Source: Propioniciclava soli
GTDB lineage: Bacteria > Actinomycetota > Actinomycetes > Propionibacteriales > Propionibacteriaceae
NCBI RefSeq assembly: GCF_014858005.1
Contig: NZ_JACYOT010000001.1
Location: forward strand, 372,001 to 436,000
Length of the DNA stretch: 64,000 nucleotides
Reading direction: 5' to 3'
Shown here: piece after piece, positions 33,121-42,065 of the stretch
How positions within the stretch are numbered: position 1 is the first letter of the stretch
Layout of the letters: each line of letters opens with the position of its first letter
The notes under the pieces: generated by a model
Database searches by the model: none
What the model was told of the DNA's origin: nothing
Seen by the model: only the letters and a program-made list of their open reading frames with translations
Translations under genes and position numbers: made by a program

Positions 33121-34911
33121 TCACGATTTGTTCACGATGTGAACGGACCCATCGAGCTCGGGTTCGTCACGCAGCTGGACGCCGGCGTCCGTCGGGACGC
33201 CTGCCCCGGCCAGCGCGCCCACGACGATCTCGTTGGCCCCGGCCCGCCACAGCGGCAGGGCGGCATACAGGGTGCGCTGCGGCCCGACCTCGTCGAACCG
33301 GCCGAGCAGGACGCCGTTCAACCAGCAGAAGCCCCGGCCCCAGCTGGGCAGGGCGAGGAAGCCGTCGGCGGGGGCGTCCACCACCATCTCGGCGCGGGCG
33401 AGCAGCGGGCCGGCCGTGGCGGGGCGCGACGCCGACCAGCGGACGCCGCCCAGCCAGGCGGGGTCGTCGATCGTGAGCGCGCGCGAGGCCCAGCCGTGCA
33501 CGAACCGATCGCCCAGCCGGACGCCGGTGAGCCCCTTGCGTTCGCCGAGCCGGGGGCCGAAGTTGATGCGGCCGGCGTTCTCGACCACCAGGGTCAGCTG
33601 TCGCTCGGCCCCGTCCGCGCGAGGGGTGAGGGGAAAGCGGGCCTCGCCGTCGTTGCGATCGGCGGTGCCCGCCGACACCCCGTCGACGAGCAGCTCCGCG
33701 CGGTCGGCCAGCCCCTCCAGCACGAGGTCGCGGCCCTCGGGGGGCACGAACGTGCTGCCCTCGTACAGGGCGAGCCCGTGATCGGCGCCCAGCTCCTCCA
33801 ACGGCAGCGGGTGCGCAGCGTGGCGCGGCGGGCCGAACAGGTCGGCGTGGTCGAGCAACGACGCCCACCCCGTCACCGCCACCTGCTGCGGCCGGTGCCG
33901 CGGCAGGGGAGCGGGGGCCGGCGGCGGCGTCCGCCCCGTGTGGGCCGCTATGACGTCGGCGTAGGCGTGGAACTTCGCGGTGAGCTCGCCGGCCTCGCCC
34001 ACCGGGGCGTCGTAGTCGTAGGAGGTCACCGTGGGCTGGAGGCGCTCCCCGTCGTGGTTCGCGCCGCTCCACAGGCCGTGGTTGGTGCCGCCGTGGGCCA
34101 TGTAGAAGTTCACGCCCGCCCCGGCGGTGAGCATCTCGGCGAGGGTGGCGGCGGCGTCCTGCGCCTCGCGGGTGTGGTGGGGCTCGCCCCAGTGGTCGAA
34201 CCAGCCGTTCCAGAACTCCATGCACACCGGCGGATCGTCGGGCCGGACGCGGCGCAGCTCGGCGAACGAGGCGGCCACCCGGGAGCCGAAATTCACGGTC
34301 GCCGTGACGCCGGGCACCGCGCCGTGGGCCAGCCAGTCGGGCCCCGGCCCGTCGGAGGTGAACAGCCACACGTCGACGCCGCGGCGCACGAGGCCGTCGC
34401 GCACGTGGGCGAGGTAGGCGGCGTCGCTGCCGTACGAGCCGTACTCGTTCTCCACCTGGACGCCGACGACGGGGCCGCCGCGGGTGGCCAACAGGGGGGC
34501 GATCTCGGCGACGGCGGCGTCCAGCCAGCGGTCGACCGTGGCGAGAAACGCCGGGTCGGCGGTCCGGAGTGCCATCGGCGTGCGCATCAGCCAGGCGGGC
34601 AGGCCGCCGAAATCCCACTCCGCACAGATGTAGGGCCCGGGCCGGACGAGCACGTCGAGGCCCAGCTCGCCCGCCAGCTCGATGAAGCGGCGCACGTCGC
34701 GCGGGCCGCTGAAGTCGATCGTGCCCGGGGTGCGCTCGTGGTAGTTCCAGGCCAGGTAGGTCTCGACGGTGTTGAGGCCCAGCGCGGCCACGCGCTCGAG
34801 CCGGTCGCGCCACAGCTCGGGGTGGACGCGGAAGTAGTGCACCGCTCCGCTGATGATCTGGTGGGGGCGTCCGTCCCGGACGAACCCGCCGTCGACGATG
34901 TCGAGGGTCAT
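33121..34911 (-). CDS. GH35 beta-galactosidase
   Basis: A 596-residue glycoside hydrolase family 35 enzyme without a signal peptide, so probably cytoplasmic. The (beta/alpha)8 catalytic domain (1-320) opens with ISGAVHYFRVHPELWRDRLE. The acid/base Glu is in VENEYGSYG (about 156) and the nucleophile Glu in CMEFWNGWFDHWG (about 232). C-terminal beta domains follow to residue 596. It removes terminal beta-linked galactose from imported oligosaccharides. It is first in a unit with importer system 1, has a good AGGAG site, and its promoter overlaps a probable ROK operator. Confidence 0.95.
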   Translation of the reverse strand: MTLDIVDGGFVRDGRPHQIISGAVHYFRVHPELWRDRLERVAALGLNTVETYLAWNYHERTPGTIDFSGPRDVRRFIELAGELGLDVLVRPGPYICAEWDFGGLPAWLMRTPMALRTADPAFLATVDRWLDAAVAEIAPLLATRGGPVVGVQVENEYGSYGSDAAYLAHVRDGLVRRGVDVWLFTSDGPGPDWLAHGAVPGVTATVNFGSRVAASFAELRRVRPDDPPVCMEFWNGWFDHWGEPHHTREAQDAAATLAEMLTAGAGVNFYMAHGGTNHGLWSGANHDGERLQPTVTSYDYDAPVGEAGELTAKFHAYADVIAAHTGRTPPPAPAPLPRHRPQQVAVTGWASLLDHADLFGPPRHAAHPLPLEELGADHGLALYEGSTFVPPEGRDLVLEGLADRAELLVDGVSAGTADRNDGEARFPLTPRADGAERQLTLVVENAGRINFGPRLGERKGLTGVRLGDRFVHGWASRALTIDDPAWLGGVRWSASRPATAGPLLARAEMVVDAPADGFLALPSWGRGFCWLNGVLLGRFDEVGPQRTLYAALPLWRAGANEIVVGALAGAGVPTDAGVQLRDEPELDGSVHIVNKS

Positions 34912-34926
34912 GCCACGCTCCTGAAA

Positions 34927-34973
34927 AGTTCGGACAACAAACGAAGTATTGTCCGCACGGGAGGGGCGGTCAA
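34927..34973 (-). promoter_or_regulatory. Beta-galactosidase promoter with overlapping operator
   Basis: On the minus strand, TTGACC (34968-34973) and AATACT (34945-34950) are separated by 17 bases. An inverted repeat CGGACAA-N11-TTGTCCG (34931-34955) covers the -10. On the plus strand, the same spot carries AGTT-N-GGA-N6-ACGAA (34927-34945), repeated at 36303-36321 ahead of the second importer. The -35 lies inside the 3' end of the ROK gene. Confidence 0.6.
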
Positions 34974-36205
34974 GCCCCGGCCGGCACCAGCGTGGGGTCG
35001 GCGAACACGTCCTCCAGGGCCAGGAAGGCGCCGCCGCGGGCCGCGGCCATCAGCCCGAGTTCGGACGCGACCACGCGGGCGTGGTTGCCGGCGTCCAGGG
35101 CCCGTGCCTGCAGGCGGGTCTCCGCGACGGGGATGATGAACGCGCCGAACCAGGCGAAGTAGCCACCCAGCACGATGGCCTTGGGGTTGAGCACGTCCAC
35201 CAGCACGGCGAGGCCCTCGGCCAGGTGCTCGGCGATCGCGGTGAGCGCGGCCAGGGTGGGCGCGTCCCCGGCGTCGGCGCGGCGGCGCAACTCGTAGAGC
35301 CGGTCCTCGATCGGACGCCCCGGGTCGCGCAGGCTGTCGCCGGCCGGGGCGGCGGACTCGAGGAGGGCGTTGAGCCCGACGACCGTCTCCCAGCATCCGG
35401 TGCGCCCGCAGTTGCAGGGACGATCATCGGGGGCCAGGTGCAGGTGGCCGACCTCCCCGGAGAACCCGGCCCAGCCGCGCATCAGCGCGCCGTCGGCGAT
35501 GATGCCGGCGCCGACCCCCACGTCGCCGGTGAGGTAGACGAGGTCACTCACGCCCTCGCGCGCGAAACGGACGGACTCGGCCAGGGCCGCCAGCTTGGCG
35601 TCGTTCTCCAGGCGGATCGGCGGGGTCGGCTCGCTCAGGCGGGTCGCGTATTCCCTGACCAGCGCCACGTCGCGCCACCCCAGGTTGGGCGCGAAGCGCA
35701 GCGAGCCGCTGGCGTAGTCGATGATGCCGGGCGGCGAGACGGTGATGCCGGCCACCCGGGTGCCCGACTCGGCGAGGGAGTGGATCATGCGCTGCAGCTG
35801 GGTGGCCGTCCGGTCCAGCACCTCGGCCAGGGGGAGGTGGGCCACGTCGAGCGGGGAGACCTGCTCGCGCACCACGGTGCCCGCGAGCGTGACGGCGGTG
35901 AAGGACGCATAGTCGACGGCCAGCTCGATGCCGATGCCGGCCACCCCGCTGCCGTCCAGGGCCACCGTCGTGCCCGGACGCCCCACCGCGCCACCACGCT
36001 CCAGCGCGCCCTCGCGCACCAAGCCCCGCTGGGCCAGGTCGGTGACGAGGCTCGAGGTGGTCGCCTTCGACAGGCCGGTCTCCTGTGCCAGCCGGGCCCG
36101 GGAGCGTCCGCCGTGCGCGCGCAGGTGCCGCAGCAGCAGGCCCATGTTGGCCGACCGCATCTCGGCCTGCGCGACGCGACCGGCCCCCGGTGTGCCTGCT
36201 GCCAT
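34970..36205 (-). CDS. ROK-family transcriptional repressor
   Basis: A 411-residue NagC/XylR-type regulator. The N-terminal winged helix-turn-helix (about 15-75) contains LLLRHLRAHGGRSRARLAQ and TGLSKATTSSLVTDLAQ. The ROK domain has the zinc motif CNCGRTGCWE and the sugar-binding stretch GEVGHLHL. It would release DNA on binding a sugar. It lies between the two sugar-import units, divergent from system 2 and 58 bases upstream of the beta-galactosidase gene in the same direction. A GGAG-type site precedes the ATG at 36205. It is the obvious candidate for binding the shared element at both promoters. Confidence 0.93.
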   Translation of the reverse strand: MAAGTPGAGRVAQAEMRSANMGLLLRHLRAHGGRSRARLAQETGLSKATTSSLVTDLAQRGLVREGALERGGAVGRPGTTVALDGSGVAGIGIELAVDYASFTAVTLAGTVVREQVSPLDVAHLPLAEVLDRTATQLQRMIHSLAESGTRVAGITVSPPGIIDYASGSLRFAPNLGWRDVALVREYATRLSEPTPPIRLENDAKLAALAESVRFAREGVSDLVYLTGDVGVGAGIIADGALMRGWAGFSGEVGHLHLAPDDRPCNCGRTGCWETVVGLNALLESAAPAGDSLRDPGRPIEDRLYELRRRADAGDAPTLAALTAIAEHLAEGLAVLVDVLNPKAIVLGGYFAWFGAFIIPVAETRLQARALDAGNHARVVASELGLMAAARGGAFLALEDVFADPTLVPAGA

Positions 36206-36285
36206 TTCGTGCTCCTCGTCGGTTGCGGTGGGGTGTGGGCGGACGCGGCGTCCGACAGGCCCGATTGTGTCACGTGCGGGGGGAC

Positions 36286-36321
36286 TTGACAGCCGCTTAA
36301 TTAGTTAGGATGCTGTACGAA
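36286..36321 (+). promoter_or_regulatory. Promoter and operator of sugar importer system 2
   Basis: A perfect -35 TTGACA (36286-36291) is followed by TAGGAT (36306-36311, spacer 14) or GATGCT (36309-36314, spacer 17). The element AGTTAGGATGCTGTACGAA (36303-36321) covers the -10 and matches the one at the beta-galactosidase promoter at all 12 fixed positions (AGTT-N-GGA-N6-ACGAA). Confidence 0.6.
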
Positions 36322-36369
36322 CAATCAATGCCCGCGCTGGTGCGGGCTCAGCAGAGAGGCAGACGCCCC

Positions 36370-37710
36370 ATGGAGCACACCGTGGCCCGCGCAGCCGGCG
36401 TCCTCGCGGCCGTCGCAGCGCTCGCAGCGACCTCCGCCTGCGCGGGGACGCAGGCGACCACCACCGCACCGAGCCCGGCGGCCCCGGGCACCACCGCCGT
36501 CACCGGTGGCGAGCCGGTGGAGATCGCCTACCTGCACCGCCTGCCCGACGGCGAGGGCATGACCAAGGTGGCCGAGCTGGCGGAGCAGTGGAACGAGGAG
36601 AACCCCGACATCCAGGTGACGGCGACCAAGTTCGACGGCCGCGCCGCCGAGATGATCACCAAGATCGAGGCCGACGTGCAGGCCGGCACCGCGCCGTGCC
36701 TGGCGCAGGCCGGGTACGCCGAGGTGCCCTCGCTGTTCACCCGCGGCCTGCTGGCCGATGTGACGAGCGAGGCGGCCGGGTACGCCGACAACTACTCCGC
36801 GGGCGCCTTCAGCCTCATGACCGTGGGCGGCACGACGGTGGGCCTGCCCCAGGACGGCGGCCCCCTCGTCTACTACTACAACGCCGCGGAGTTCGAGCGC
36901 CTCGGGCTGACCGTGCCCACCACGATGACCGAGCTCGCCGACGTCGCCAAGACGGCGGCCGGCCAGGGCAAGTACGTGGTCGCGTTCCAGCCCGACGAGG
37001 CGCAGTACTGGCTCGCGGCGCAGGCGGCCGCAGCGGGCGGCACCTGGTTCTCCGCCGAGAACGACGCCTGGCGCGTGGATGCCGCGGGCGAGGCGTCCCA
37101 GCAGGTGGCCGGCCTGTGGCAGGACCTGCTCGACTCCGACGCTGCGCTCGTGGAGCAGCGCTGGGGCGACGGCTTCCGGGGTGCGCTGAACGACCAGTCG
37201 CTCATCGGCACGATCGGCGCGGCCTGGGAGGCCCCGCTGCTGGCCGGCGACATGGCGGGCACCGCCAACGAGGGCCAGTGGTCGGTGGCGCAGCTCCCGT
37301 CCTTCGGGTCGGAGGCCATGACGGGCCCCGATGGCGGCTTTGGCGTCGTGGTGCTGCGCACCTGCGATCACCCGGCGGAGGCCATGGAGTTCAACAACTG
37401 GCTCAACACGCAGATCGACGCGCTCGTCTCCCAGGGCCTCGTCGTGGCCGCCACCGGCCCGATGGAGACGCCCGAGGCGATCCGCACCTTCTACGGCGGC
37501 CAAGACGTGTTCGCCGAGCTGGCCACCGCCAACGAGAACCTGAACCCCGACTTCCCCTACATCCCCACCTACCCCGCGATCGGGGCCGAGATGGCTGCCG
37601 CGGCGGACCGGGCCGGGTCGGGGCAGGGCACGGTGATGGACATCTTCACCACCGCCCAGGAGGCGTCGGTGTCGTCGCTGGAGGACGCCGGCCTGCCGGT
37701 GGCTCGCTGA
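36370..37710 (+). CDS. Sugar ABC transporter solute-binding lipoprotein, system 2
   Basis: A 446-residue extracytoplasmic binding protein. A signal peptide with lipobox-like LAATSAC (Cys about 21) is followed by a Thr/Pro/Ala linker (25-45) and a two-lobed family-1 binding domain (EIAYLHRLPDGEGMTKVAEL, PLVYYYNAAEFERLGL, GTIGAAWEAPLL, FYGGQDVF). It captures an oligosaccharide, probably a plant-derived galactoside or xyloside, for the two permeases downstream. ATG 36370 is preferred to the upstream TTG/ATG codons because it begins the signal peptide and has an AGAGAGG site. Confidence 0.93.
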   Translation: MEHTVARAAGVLAAVAALAATSACAGTQATTTAPSPAAPGTTAVTGGEPVEIAYLHRLPDGEGMTKVAELAEQWNEENPDIQVTATKFDGRAAEMITKIEADVQAGTAPCLAQAGYAEVPSLFTRGLLADVTSEAAGYADNYSAGAFSLMTVGGTTVGLPQDGGPLVYYYNAAEFERLGLTVPTTMTELADVAKTAAGQGKYVVAFQPDEAQYWLAAQAAAAGGTWFSAENDAWRVDAAGEASQQVAGLWQDLLDSDAALVEQRWGDGFRGALNDQSLIGTIGAAWEAPLLAGDMAGTANEGQWSVAQLPSFGSEAMTGPDGGFGVVVLRTCDHPAEAMEFNNWLNTQIDALVSQGLVVAATGPMETPEAIRTFYGGQDVFAELATANENLNPDFPYIPTYPAIGAEMAAAADRAGSGQGTVMDIFTTAQEASVSSLEDAGLPVAR

Positions 37711-37738
37711 CGTGGCGGCGACGGGGAGGGGAACAACC

Positions 37739-38695
37739 ATGGCCGCACGTGACCGCCGCGCACGCGGCGGACGCGGGTTCGGGCGCCGCGGGTTCGGACG
37801 CAGCCACGAGGCGCGCACCGGCTGGATGTTCCTCTCCCCGTTCGTCTTGCTCTTCGCCCTGTGCTTCCTCGCCCCGATCGTGGTGTCGGTGCGGGCGGCG
37901 TTCCACCGAGACCTCCCCACCGGGGGCGGTCTCTACGGCGGCGGGGAGCTCGTGGAGACCTTCGTCGGGGTCGAGAACTTCGCCCAGGTGCTGGCCACCC
38001 CCGCGCTGTGGGCGGGGCTGGGCCGGGTCGTGCTCTTCGGCATCTTCCAGATCCCGGTCATGATCGGTTTGGCGCTGCTGTTGGCGCTGCTGCTCGACTC
38101 CGAGGTCGTCCGCCGGGTGACCGTGTTCCGGCTGGGGTTCTTCCTGCCGTTCGCCATCCCCGGCGTCATCGCCGCGTTGCTGTGGACCTACATCTACAGC
38201 CCGCGGCTGTCGCCCATCAACCAGGTGCTGGGCGCGGTCGGGGCGCCGATCGACTTCTTCCACCCGCAGATGATCCTCGTCTCGATGGCGAACATGACCA
38301 CGTGGACGTTCGCGGGCTACAACATGCTGATCTTCCTCGCGGCACTCCAGGCGATCCCGCGCGAGCTGTACGAGGCGGCCCGGATCGACGGGGCGTCCGA
38401 GGCGCGGATCGTGTGGGCCATCAAGATTCCGATGGTGGCCCCGGCGGCGCTGCTGGCGGTGTTGCTGTCGATCATCGGCACGATCCAGCTGTTCAACGAG
38501 CCCACGGTGCTCGCCACCGTCAACCCGTGGATGGGCAACGACTTCACCCCGATGGTGCTCGCCTACAACGCGATGACCGGGCAGGCCCAGCCGTCGGGGG
38601 CCGGGCCGGCGTCCGCGGTGTCGATCGTCATGGCCGTGTTCGCCGGCGTCCTGGCCGCCGGATACGCCCTCGCGCAGCGGAGGCTGGCCCGATGA
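37739..38695 (+). CDS. Sugar ABC transporter permease (MalF type), system 2
   Basis: A 318-residue permease with a strongly basic, Gly-rich N-terminus (RDRRARGGRGFGRRGFGR) and six helices. The EAA loop reads YEAARIDGASEARIVWAIKI. ATG 37739 has a GGGGAGGGG site 7-15 bases upstream. It is the second gene of the system 2 operon, 28 bases after the binding protein, and overlaps the next permease gene by 4 bases. Confidence 0.93.
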   Translation: MAARDRRARGGRGFGRRGFGRSHEARTGWMFLSPFVLLFALCFLAPIVVSVRAAFHRDLPTGGGLYGGGELVETFVGVENFAQVLATPALWAGLGRVVLFGIFQIPVMIGLALLLALLLDSEVVRRVTVFRLGFFLPFAIPGVIAALLWTYIYSPRLSPINQVLGAVGAPIDFFHPQMILVSMANMTTWTFAGYNMLIFLAALQAIPRELYEAARIDGASEARIVWAIKIPMVAPAALLAVLLSIIGTIQLFNEPTVLATVNPWMGNDFTPMVLAYNAMTGQAQPSGAGPASAVSIVMAVFAGVLAAGYALAQRRLAR

Positions 38696-39543
38696 GCGCG
38701 GCGTGGGGGGCGGCGCGTCCGCGCCGGGCGACCGTGGTGGTGACCTGGCTGGTGCTCATCGGGGCGCTGCTGTACTTCCTCGGGCCCGTGTACTGGGTGG
38801 TGGTCTCGGCCACCAAGAGCAACCAGGATCTCTACACCACCAGCGGCCTGCTGCCCGCTGCCAACCACATCGCCGAGAACTACGCCACCCTGTTGGCCTG
38901 GACGCAGAACCAGTTCTGGCGCTGGGTGGGCAACTCGGTGTTCTACTCGGCCGCCGCCGGCGTGATCGGCACGCTCGTGTCGGTCGCGGTGGGGTACGGG
39001 CTGGCGAAGTTCAAGACGCCGGGCGGCGCGGCCGTCCAAGTGGCGGTGCTGGCCGGGTTGCTGTTCCCGATCGCGCTGCTCACCGTGCCGCTCTACCTGT
39101 TGTTCATCCAGCTGGGGCTGGTGAACACGCCGTGGGCCGTCATCATCCCGTCGTGCGTCAGCCCGTTCGGGGTGTTCCTCGGCCGCATCTACGTCGAGGC
39201 GTCCGTGCCGGACGAGCTGCTCGAGGCCGCCCGGCTGGACGGGGCGTCCGAGCTGCGGATCTTCTTCGCCGTCGTGCTGCGCCTGCTCGCGCCGGCCATG
39301 GTGACGATCTTCCTGTTCATCTTCGTCGCCACCTGGAACAACTTCCTGCTGCCGTTGATGATGCTCACCACCAACGAGCTCAAGCCGGTCACCGTCGGTC
39401 TCTACGGCATGATGAGCTACTTCAACCCGCAGTACGGCGCCGTGCTGCAGGGGGCGCTGCTCGGTGTGCTGCCGCTGATCGTGCTGTTCCTCGGCCTGCA
39501 GCGCTACTGGCAGGCGGGTCTGGCCAGCGGTGCGGTGAAGTAG
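38692..39543 (+). CDS. Carbohydrate ABC transporter permease (MalG type), system 2
   Basis: A 283-residue permease with six helices and the EAA loop LEAARLDGASELRIFFAVV. It starts in an ATGA overlap with the MalF-type gene and ends with the conserved GLASGAVK tail also seen, as GLTAGSVK, in system 1. The stop codon directly abuts the stop of the convergent esterase gene with no spacer. No ATPase gene follows. Confidence 0.93.
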   Translation: MSAAWGAARPRRATVVVTWLVLIGALLYFLGPVYWVVVSATKSNQDLYTTSGLLPAANHIAENYATLLAWTQNQFWRWVGNSVFYSAAAGVIGTLVSVAVGYGLAKFKTPGGAAVQVAVLAGLLFPIALLTVPLYLLFIQLGLVNTPWAVIIPSCVSPFGVFLGRIYVEASVPDELLEAARLDGASELRIFFAVVLRLLAPAMVTIFLFIFVATWNNFLLPLMMLTTNELKPVTVGLYGMMSYFNPQYGAVLQGALLGVLPLIVLFLGLQRYWQAGLASGAVK

Positions 39544-40305
39544 TCAGTCCAGCCAGCCCAGGGACGCCAGCCACCGCTGCGCCAGCGTCATCCACTGGGC
39601 CACCTCCGGCTCCGCGTCGGCCAGGCCGAGCCCGTGGCGTCCGCTGCGGAACACGTGCGCCTCGAACGGGACGCCCGCGACGCCGAGGGCGGTCATCAGC
39701 GTGATCGCGTGCAGCACGGGGACGCCGGCGTCGTCGCTGGTCGTCCACAGGAACAACGGCGGGGTGGGCTCCTCCTCGGGCGCGGTGATGCGGGTGGGGA
39801 TGGAGAGCTCGGCGCGCAGGTGGTCACCGGCGTCCTCGCCGAGCAGGGTCTCCCCGGAGCGGACGTGGAGGTTCGGAATGCGCCCGAGCAGCGCCTCGCG
39901 CAGGTCGGTCACCGGGTAGCAGAGCAGGGCGGCGTCCGGCCGGCCGGCGAAGGTGTCCGGATCGGCGCCGGAGACCTCCGGGGTGTCGGTGGCCAGCAGG
40001 GCGGCGAGGTGCCCCCCGGCGGAGAAGCCGAGGACGCCGACGCGGCGGCGGTCGACGGCCAGCGGCGTCGCTCCCGAGCGCAGCGCGCGGAGGGCGGCGC
40101 GGGCGTCCTCGAGGGGGTCGGGCCAGCACTGGTCGCCGGTCGCGTAGCGCAGCACCGCGGCGTGGAGGCCGAGCGAGTTGAGCCAGTCCGCCACCGGTGC
40201 GCCCTCGTGGGCCGCGAGGTGGTCATAGCCGCCGCCGGGCAGGACGAGCACGCAGGGGGCCACCGCGTCGCCGGCGGCGTGGAACGTCCAGTCGAGGTCA
40301 GCCAT
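39544..40305 (-). CDS. Alpha/beta-hydrolase, acetyl-xylan-esterase-like
   Basis: A 253-residue serine hydrolase of the BD-FAE/lipase-like group. The oxyanion segment is LVLPGGGYDHL, the nucleophile Ser sits in GVLGFSAGGH, the acidic residue is probably in TTSDDAGVPV and the His in RSGRHGLGL. No signal peptide is seen. Enzymes of this group remove acetyl or feruloyl groups from hemicellulose fragments, which fits the sugar-import context. Two starts are possible (40305 and 40314); 40305 is chosen for its GGAG site. Confidence 0.87.
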   Translation of the reverse strand: MADLDWTFHAAGDAVAPCVLVLPGGGYDHLAAHEGAPVADWLNSLGLHAAVLRYATGDQCWPDPLEDARAALRALRSGATPLAVDRRRVGVLGFSAGGHLAALLATDTPEVSGADPDTFAGRPDAALLCYPVTDLREALLGRIPNLHVRSGETLLGEDAGDHLRAELSIPTRITAPEEEPTPPLFLWTTSDDAGVPVLHAITLMTALGVAGVPFEAHVFRSGRHGLGLADAEPEVAQWMTLAQRWLASLGWLD

Positions 40306-40368
40306 GAGCTCCATCCTGCCCGACGCCCCAGGCCGGGCCTCAACACCCCGGACAGGCTCTCGCTGGGG

Positions 40369-40422
40369 ACCACCGCTAGGTGGTGCTGGGCAACGGCAGG
40401 TCGCGGCGCGAGCCGTCCTGCC
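40369..40422. terminator. Two hairpins between esterase and polysaccharide operon
   Basis: ACCACC-GCTA-GGTGGT (40369-40384) is a perfect 6-bp stem with a 4-base loop. GGCAGG (40395-40400) pairs with CCTGCC (40417-40422). Both follow the polysaccharide operon on the minus strand. They may terminate it, or the first may be an operator for the esterase. Confidence 0.45.
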
Positions 40423-40442
40423 ACTGACCCACGTGCGTGGCG

Positions 40443-42065
40443 TCAGGGTGCGTTGTGCCACTCATAGAGGCGCCACTGCTGAATCCCCTCGCCCCAGGCA
40501 CCCACCAGCACCGCCCGGTCGGCGCCGTCGGCGTACAAGCCTGGGTAGAGCGCGGCGATGGCGTCCGCGGCCCCCACCTCGGGGGAGGTGAGCAGGACGT
40601 AGCGGACGCCGTGGCCTGTGGGGTCGGCGATGGCGGCCTCGAAGTCCCGGTCGGGCGTGATCACGAAGCTGCGCGGGTGCCGGCTGGCGAGGACGATGCC
40701 GTAGGAGTAGGCGACATCGGTCGCCACCGAACCGTCGGGGAGGCCCAGCGCGTCGATGGTGTCGGCGACCTGCCGCTCCGTGCGGTGAACACCCAGCCGC
40801 GCCTGTTCGGCCAAGTAGACCTCTTCGCGCGCGATGCGCGCGTTGCCCATTCCCAGCCACTGCAGGGGCAGCACCAGGATCAGGAGCGCTGGCAGGGTGA
40901 TGGCGACCCAACGCGCCGGCCGTGACGCGGGGCGGAGCAGCACGAGACTCTGCCCGGCGAGCAGCACGGTGAGGGGCACGGCTCCCACCTGGAAGCGCAG
41001 CCAGCCGAAGGAGGTGCCGAGCACGAAGACCAGGTCGGCGAAGATGAGCACGGCGCCGAAGACGGCGAGAGGAACAAGGACGCGGGCCTCCCGCCGGCGC
41101 CACGCCAAGATCCCCGCGAGGAGCACCAGCGCCCCCAGGAGCGGGGCCATCCACAGGGTCTGTTCGAGCAGGTAGCCCACTGCAGGCAGGGCGCCCCGAC
41201 CCGTGGAGACGTCGATGCTGACCCGTCCGGCGCTCACCTGGGCCGAGTTGCCGTACTCCGAGGTGAACGTCGCAAACCACTCCCCGACGATCAGCTTGCT
41301 GGCGGCTGCCCAGCCGATGAACGACGCCAGCACGGGTAGGCCCACCAGCACGGCGTCGTTGACGGCGAACTGCCACCGACGTTCCTGCGCTGTGATGGCT
41401 GACCACACGAGGACGCCGACGACCACGGCCGCCGCCGGTGCCACCGCCTCGTACCGTGTTGCATAGGCCAACCCGAGGGCAAGGCCGGCCCACAAGAGCT
41501 CCCGGGGGTCGCGCGTCCTGACCCAGGCCAGCAACGGGTACACCACCAACAGGCACCAGAACGTGAACATGGCTTCGCTCGCTCCATCGGCCGAGGACAG
41601 GGCGGTGAGGGGGTGCAGAGCGAAGGCCGCCGTCAACGCGAACCGGGCCGGCCTGCCCACGCCGAGGCGGCGCAGGCAGGCGCTGATCAGCGCGACCGAT
41701 CCGGCCCCGCAGGCCGCCGAGACGATCACGCCGGCCCAGCCGGTTCGGGCGAGGTCAGGCCACACCGGCGTGCCCAACAGGGGGATCATGGCTGCCAGGG
41801 ACGGCAGGGGGTTCCAGACGAACCCGACGGCGGCCAGATGCGGGTCTCGGCTGAAGAGCACGTAGTAACCGTTGCCGACGCGGCTCAATCCGTCTGTGAA
41901 GAGCAGATCGTGGTGGATCAGGAAGGCACCAAGAACGACGTAACCCAGCAGGGCGATGAGGAAGAGCACCGTCCCTTCACGGGGGTGTGGGCGTCCGCGT
42001 CGCCGGGGGGCCGCGCGACTCGGGCCCGCCGTGGCGGCCCGGCGTTCGACGGTGATGACGCTCAT
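40443..42065 (-). CDS. GT-C-like integral membrane glycosyltransferase
   Basis: A 540-residue membrane protein with about ten helices. After a basic N-terminus (RRRGRPHPREG), an extracytoplasmic loop contains LFTDGLSRVGNGYYVLFSRD, in the position where GT-C enzymes place catalytic acidic residues. The soluble C-terminal part (about 405-540) includes YSYGIVLASRHPRSFVITPD. It probably transfers a sugar from a polyprenyl-phosphate donor outside the membrane. It is last in a three-gene operon, with an ATGA overlap from the GT2 gene. Family membership is inferred from topology more than from strong motifs. Confidence 0.75.
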   Translation of the reverse strand: MSVITVERRAATAGPSRAAPRRRGRPHPREGTVLFLIALLGYVVLGAFLIHHDLLFTDGLSRVGNGYYVLFSRDPHLAAVGFVWNPLPSLAAMIPLLGTPVWPDLARTGWAGVIVSAACGAGSVALISACLRRLGVGRPARFALTAAFALHPLTALSSADGASEAMFTFWCLLVVYPLLAWVRTRDPRELLWAGLALGLAYATRYEAVAPAAAVVVGVLVWSAITAQERRWQFAVNDAVLVGLPVLASFIGWAAASKLIVGEWFATFTSEYGNSAQVSAGRVSIDVSTGRGALPAVGYLLEQTLWMAPLLGALVLLAGILAWRRREARVLVPLAVFGAVLIFADLVFVLGTSFGWLRFQVGAVPLTVLLAGQSLVLLRPASRPARWVAITLPALLILVLPLQWLGMGNARIAREEVYLAEQARLGVHRTERQVADTIDALGLPDGSVATDVAYSYGIVLASRHPRSFVITPDRDFEAAIADPTGHGVRYVLLTSPEVGAADAIAALYPGLYADGADRAVLVGAWGEGIQQWRLYEWHNAP

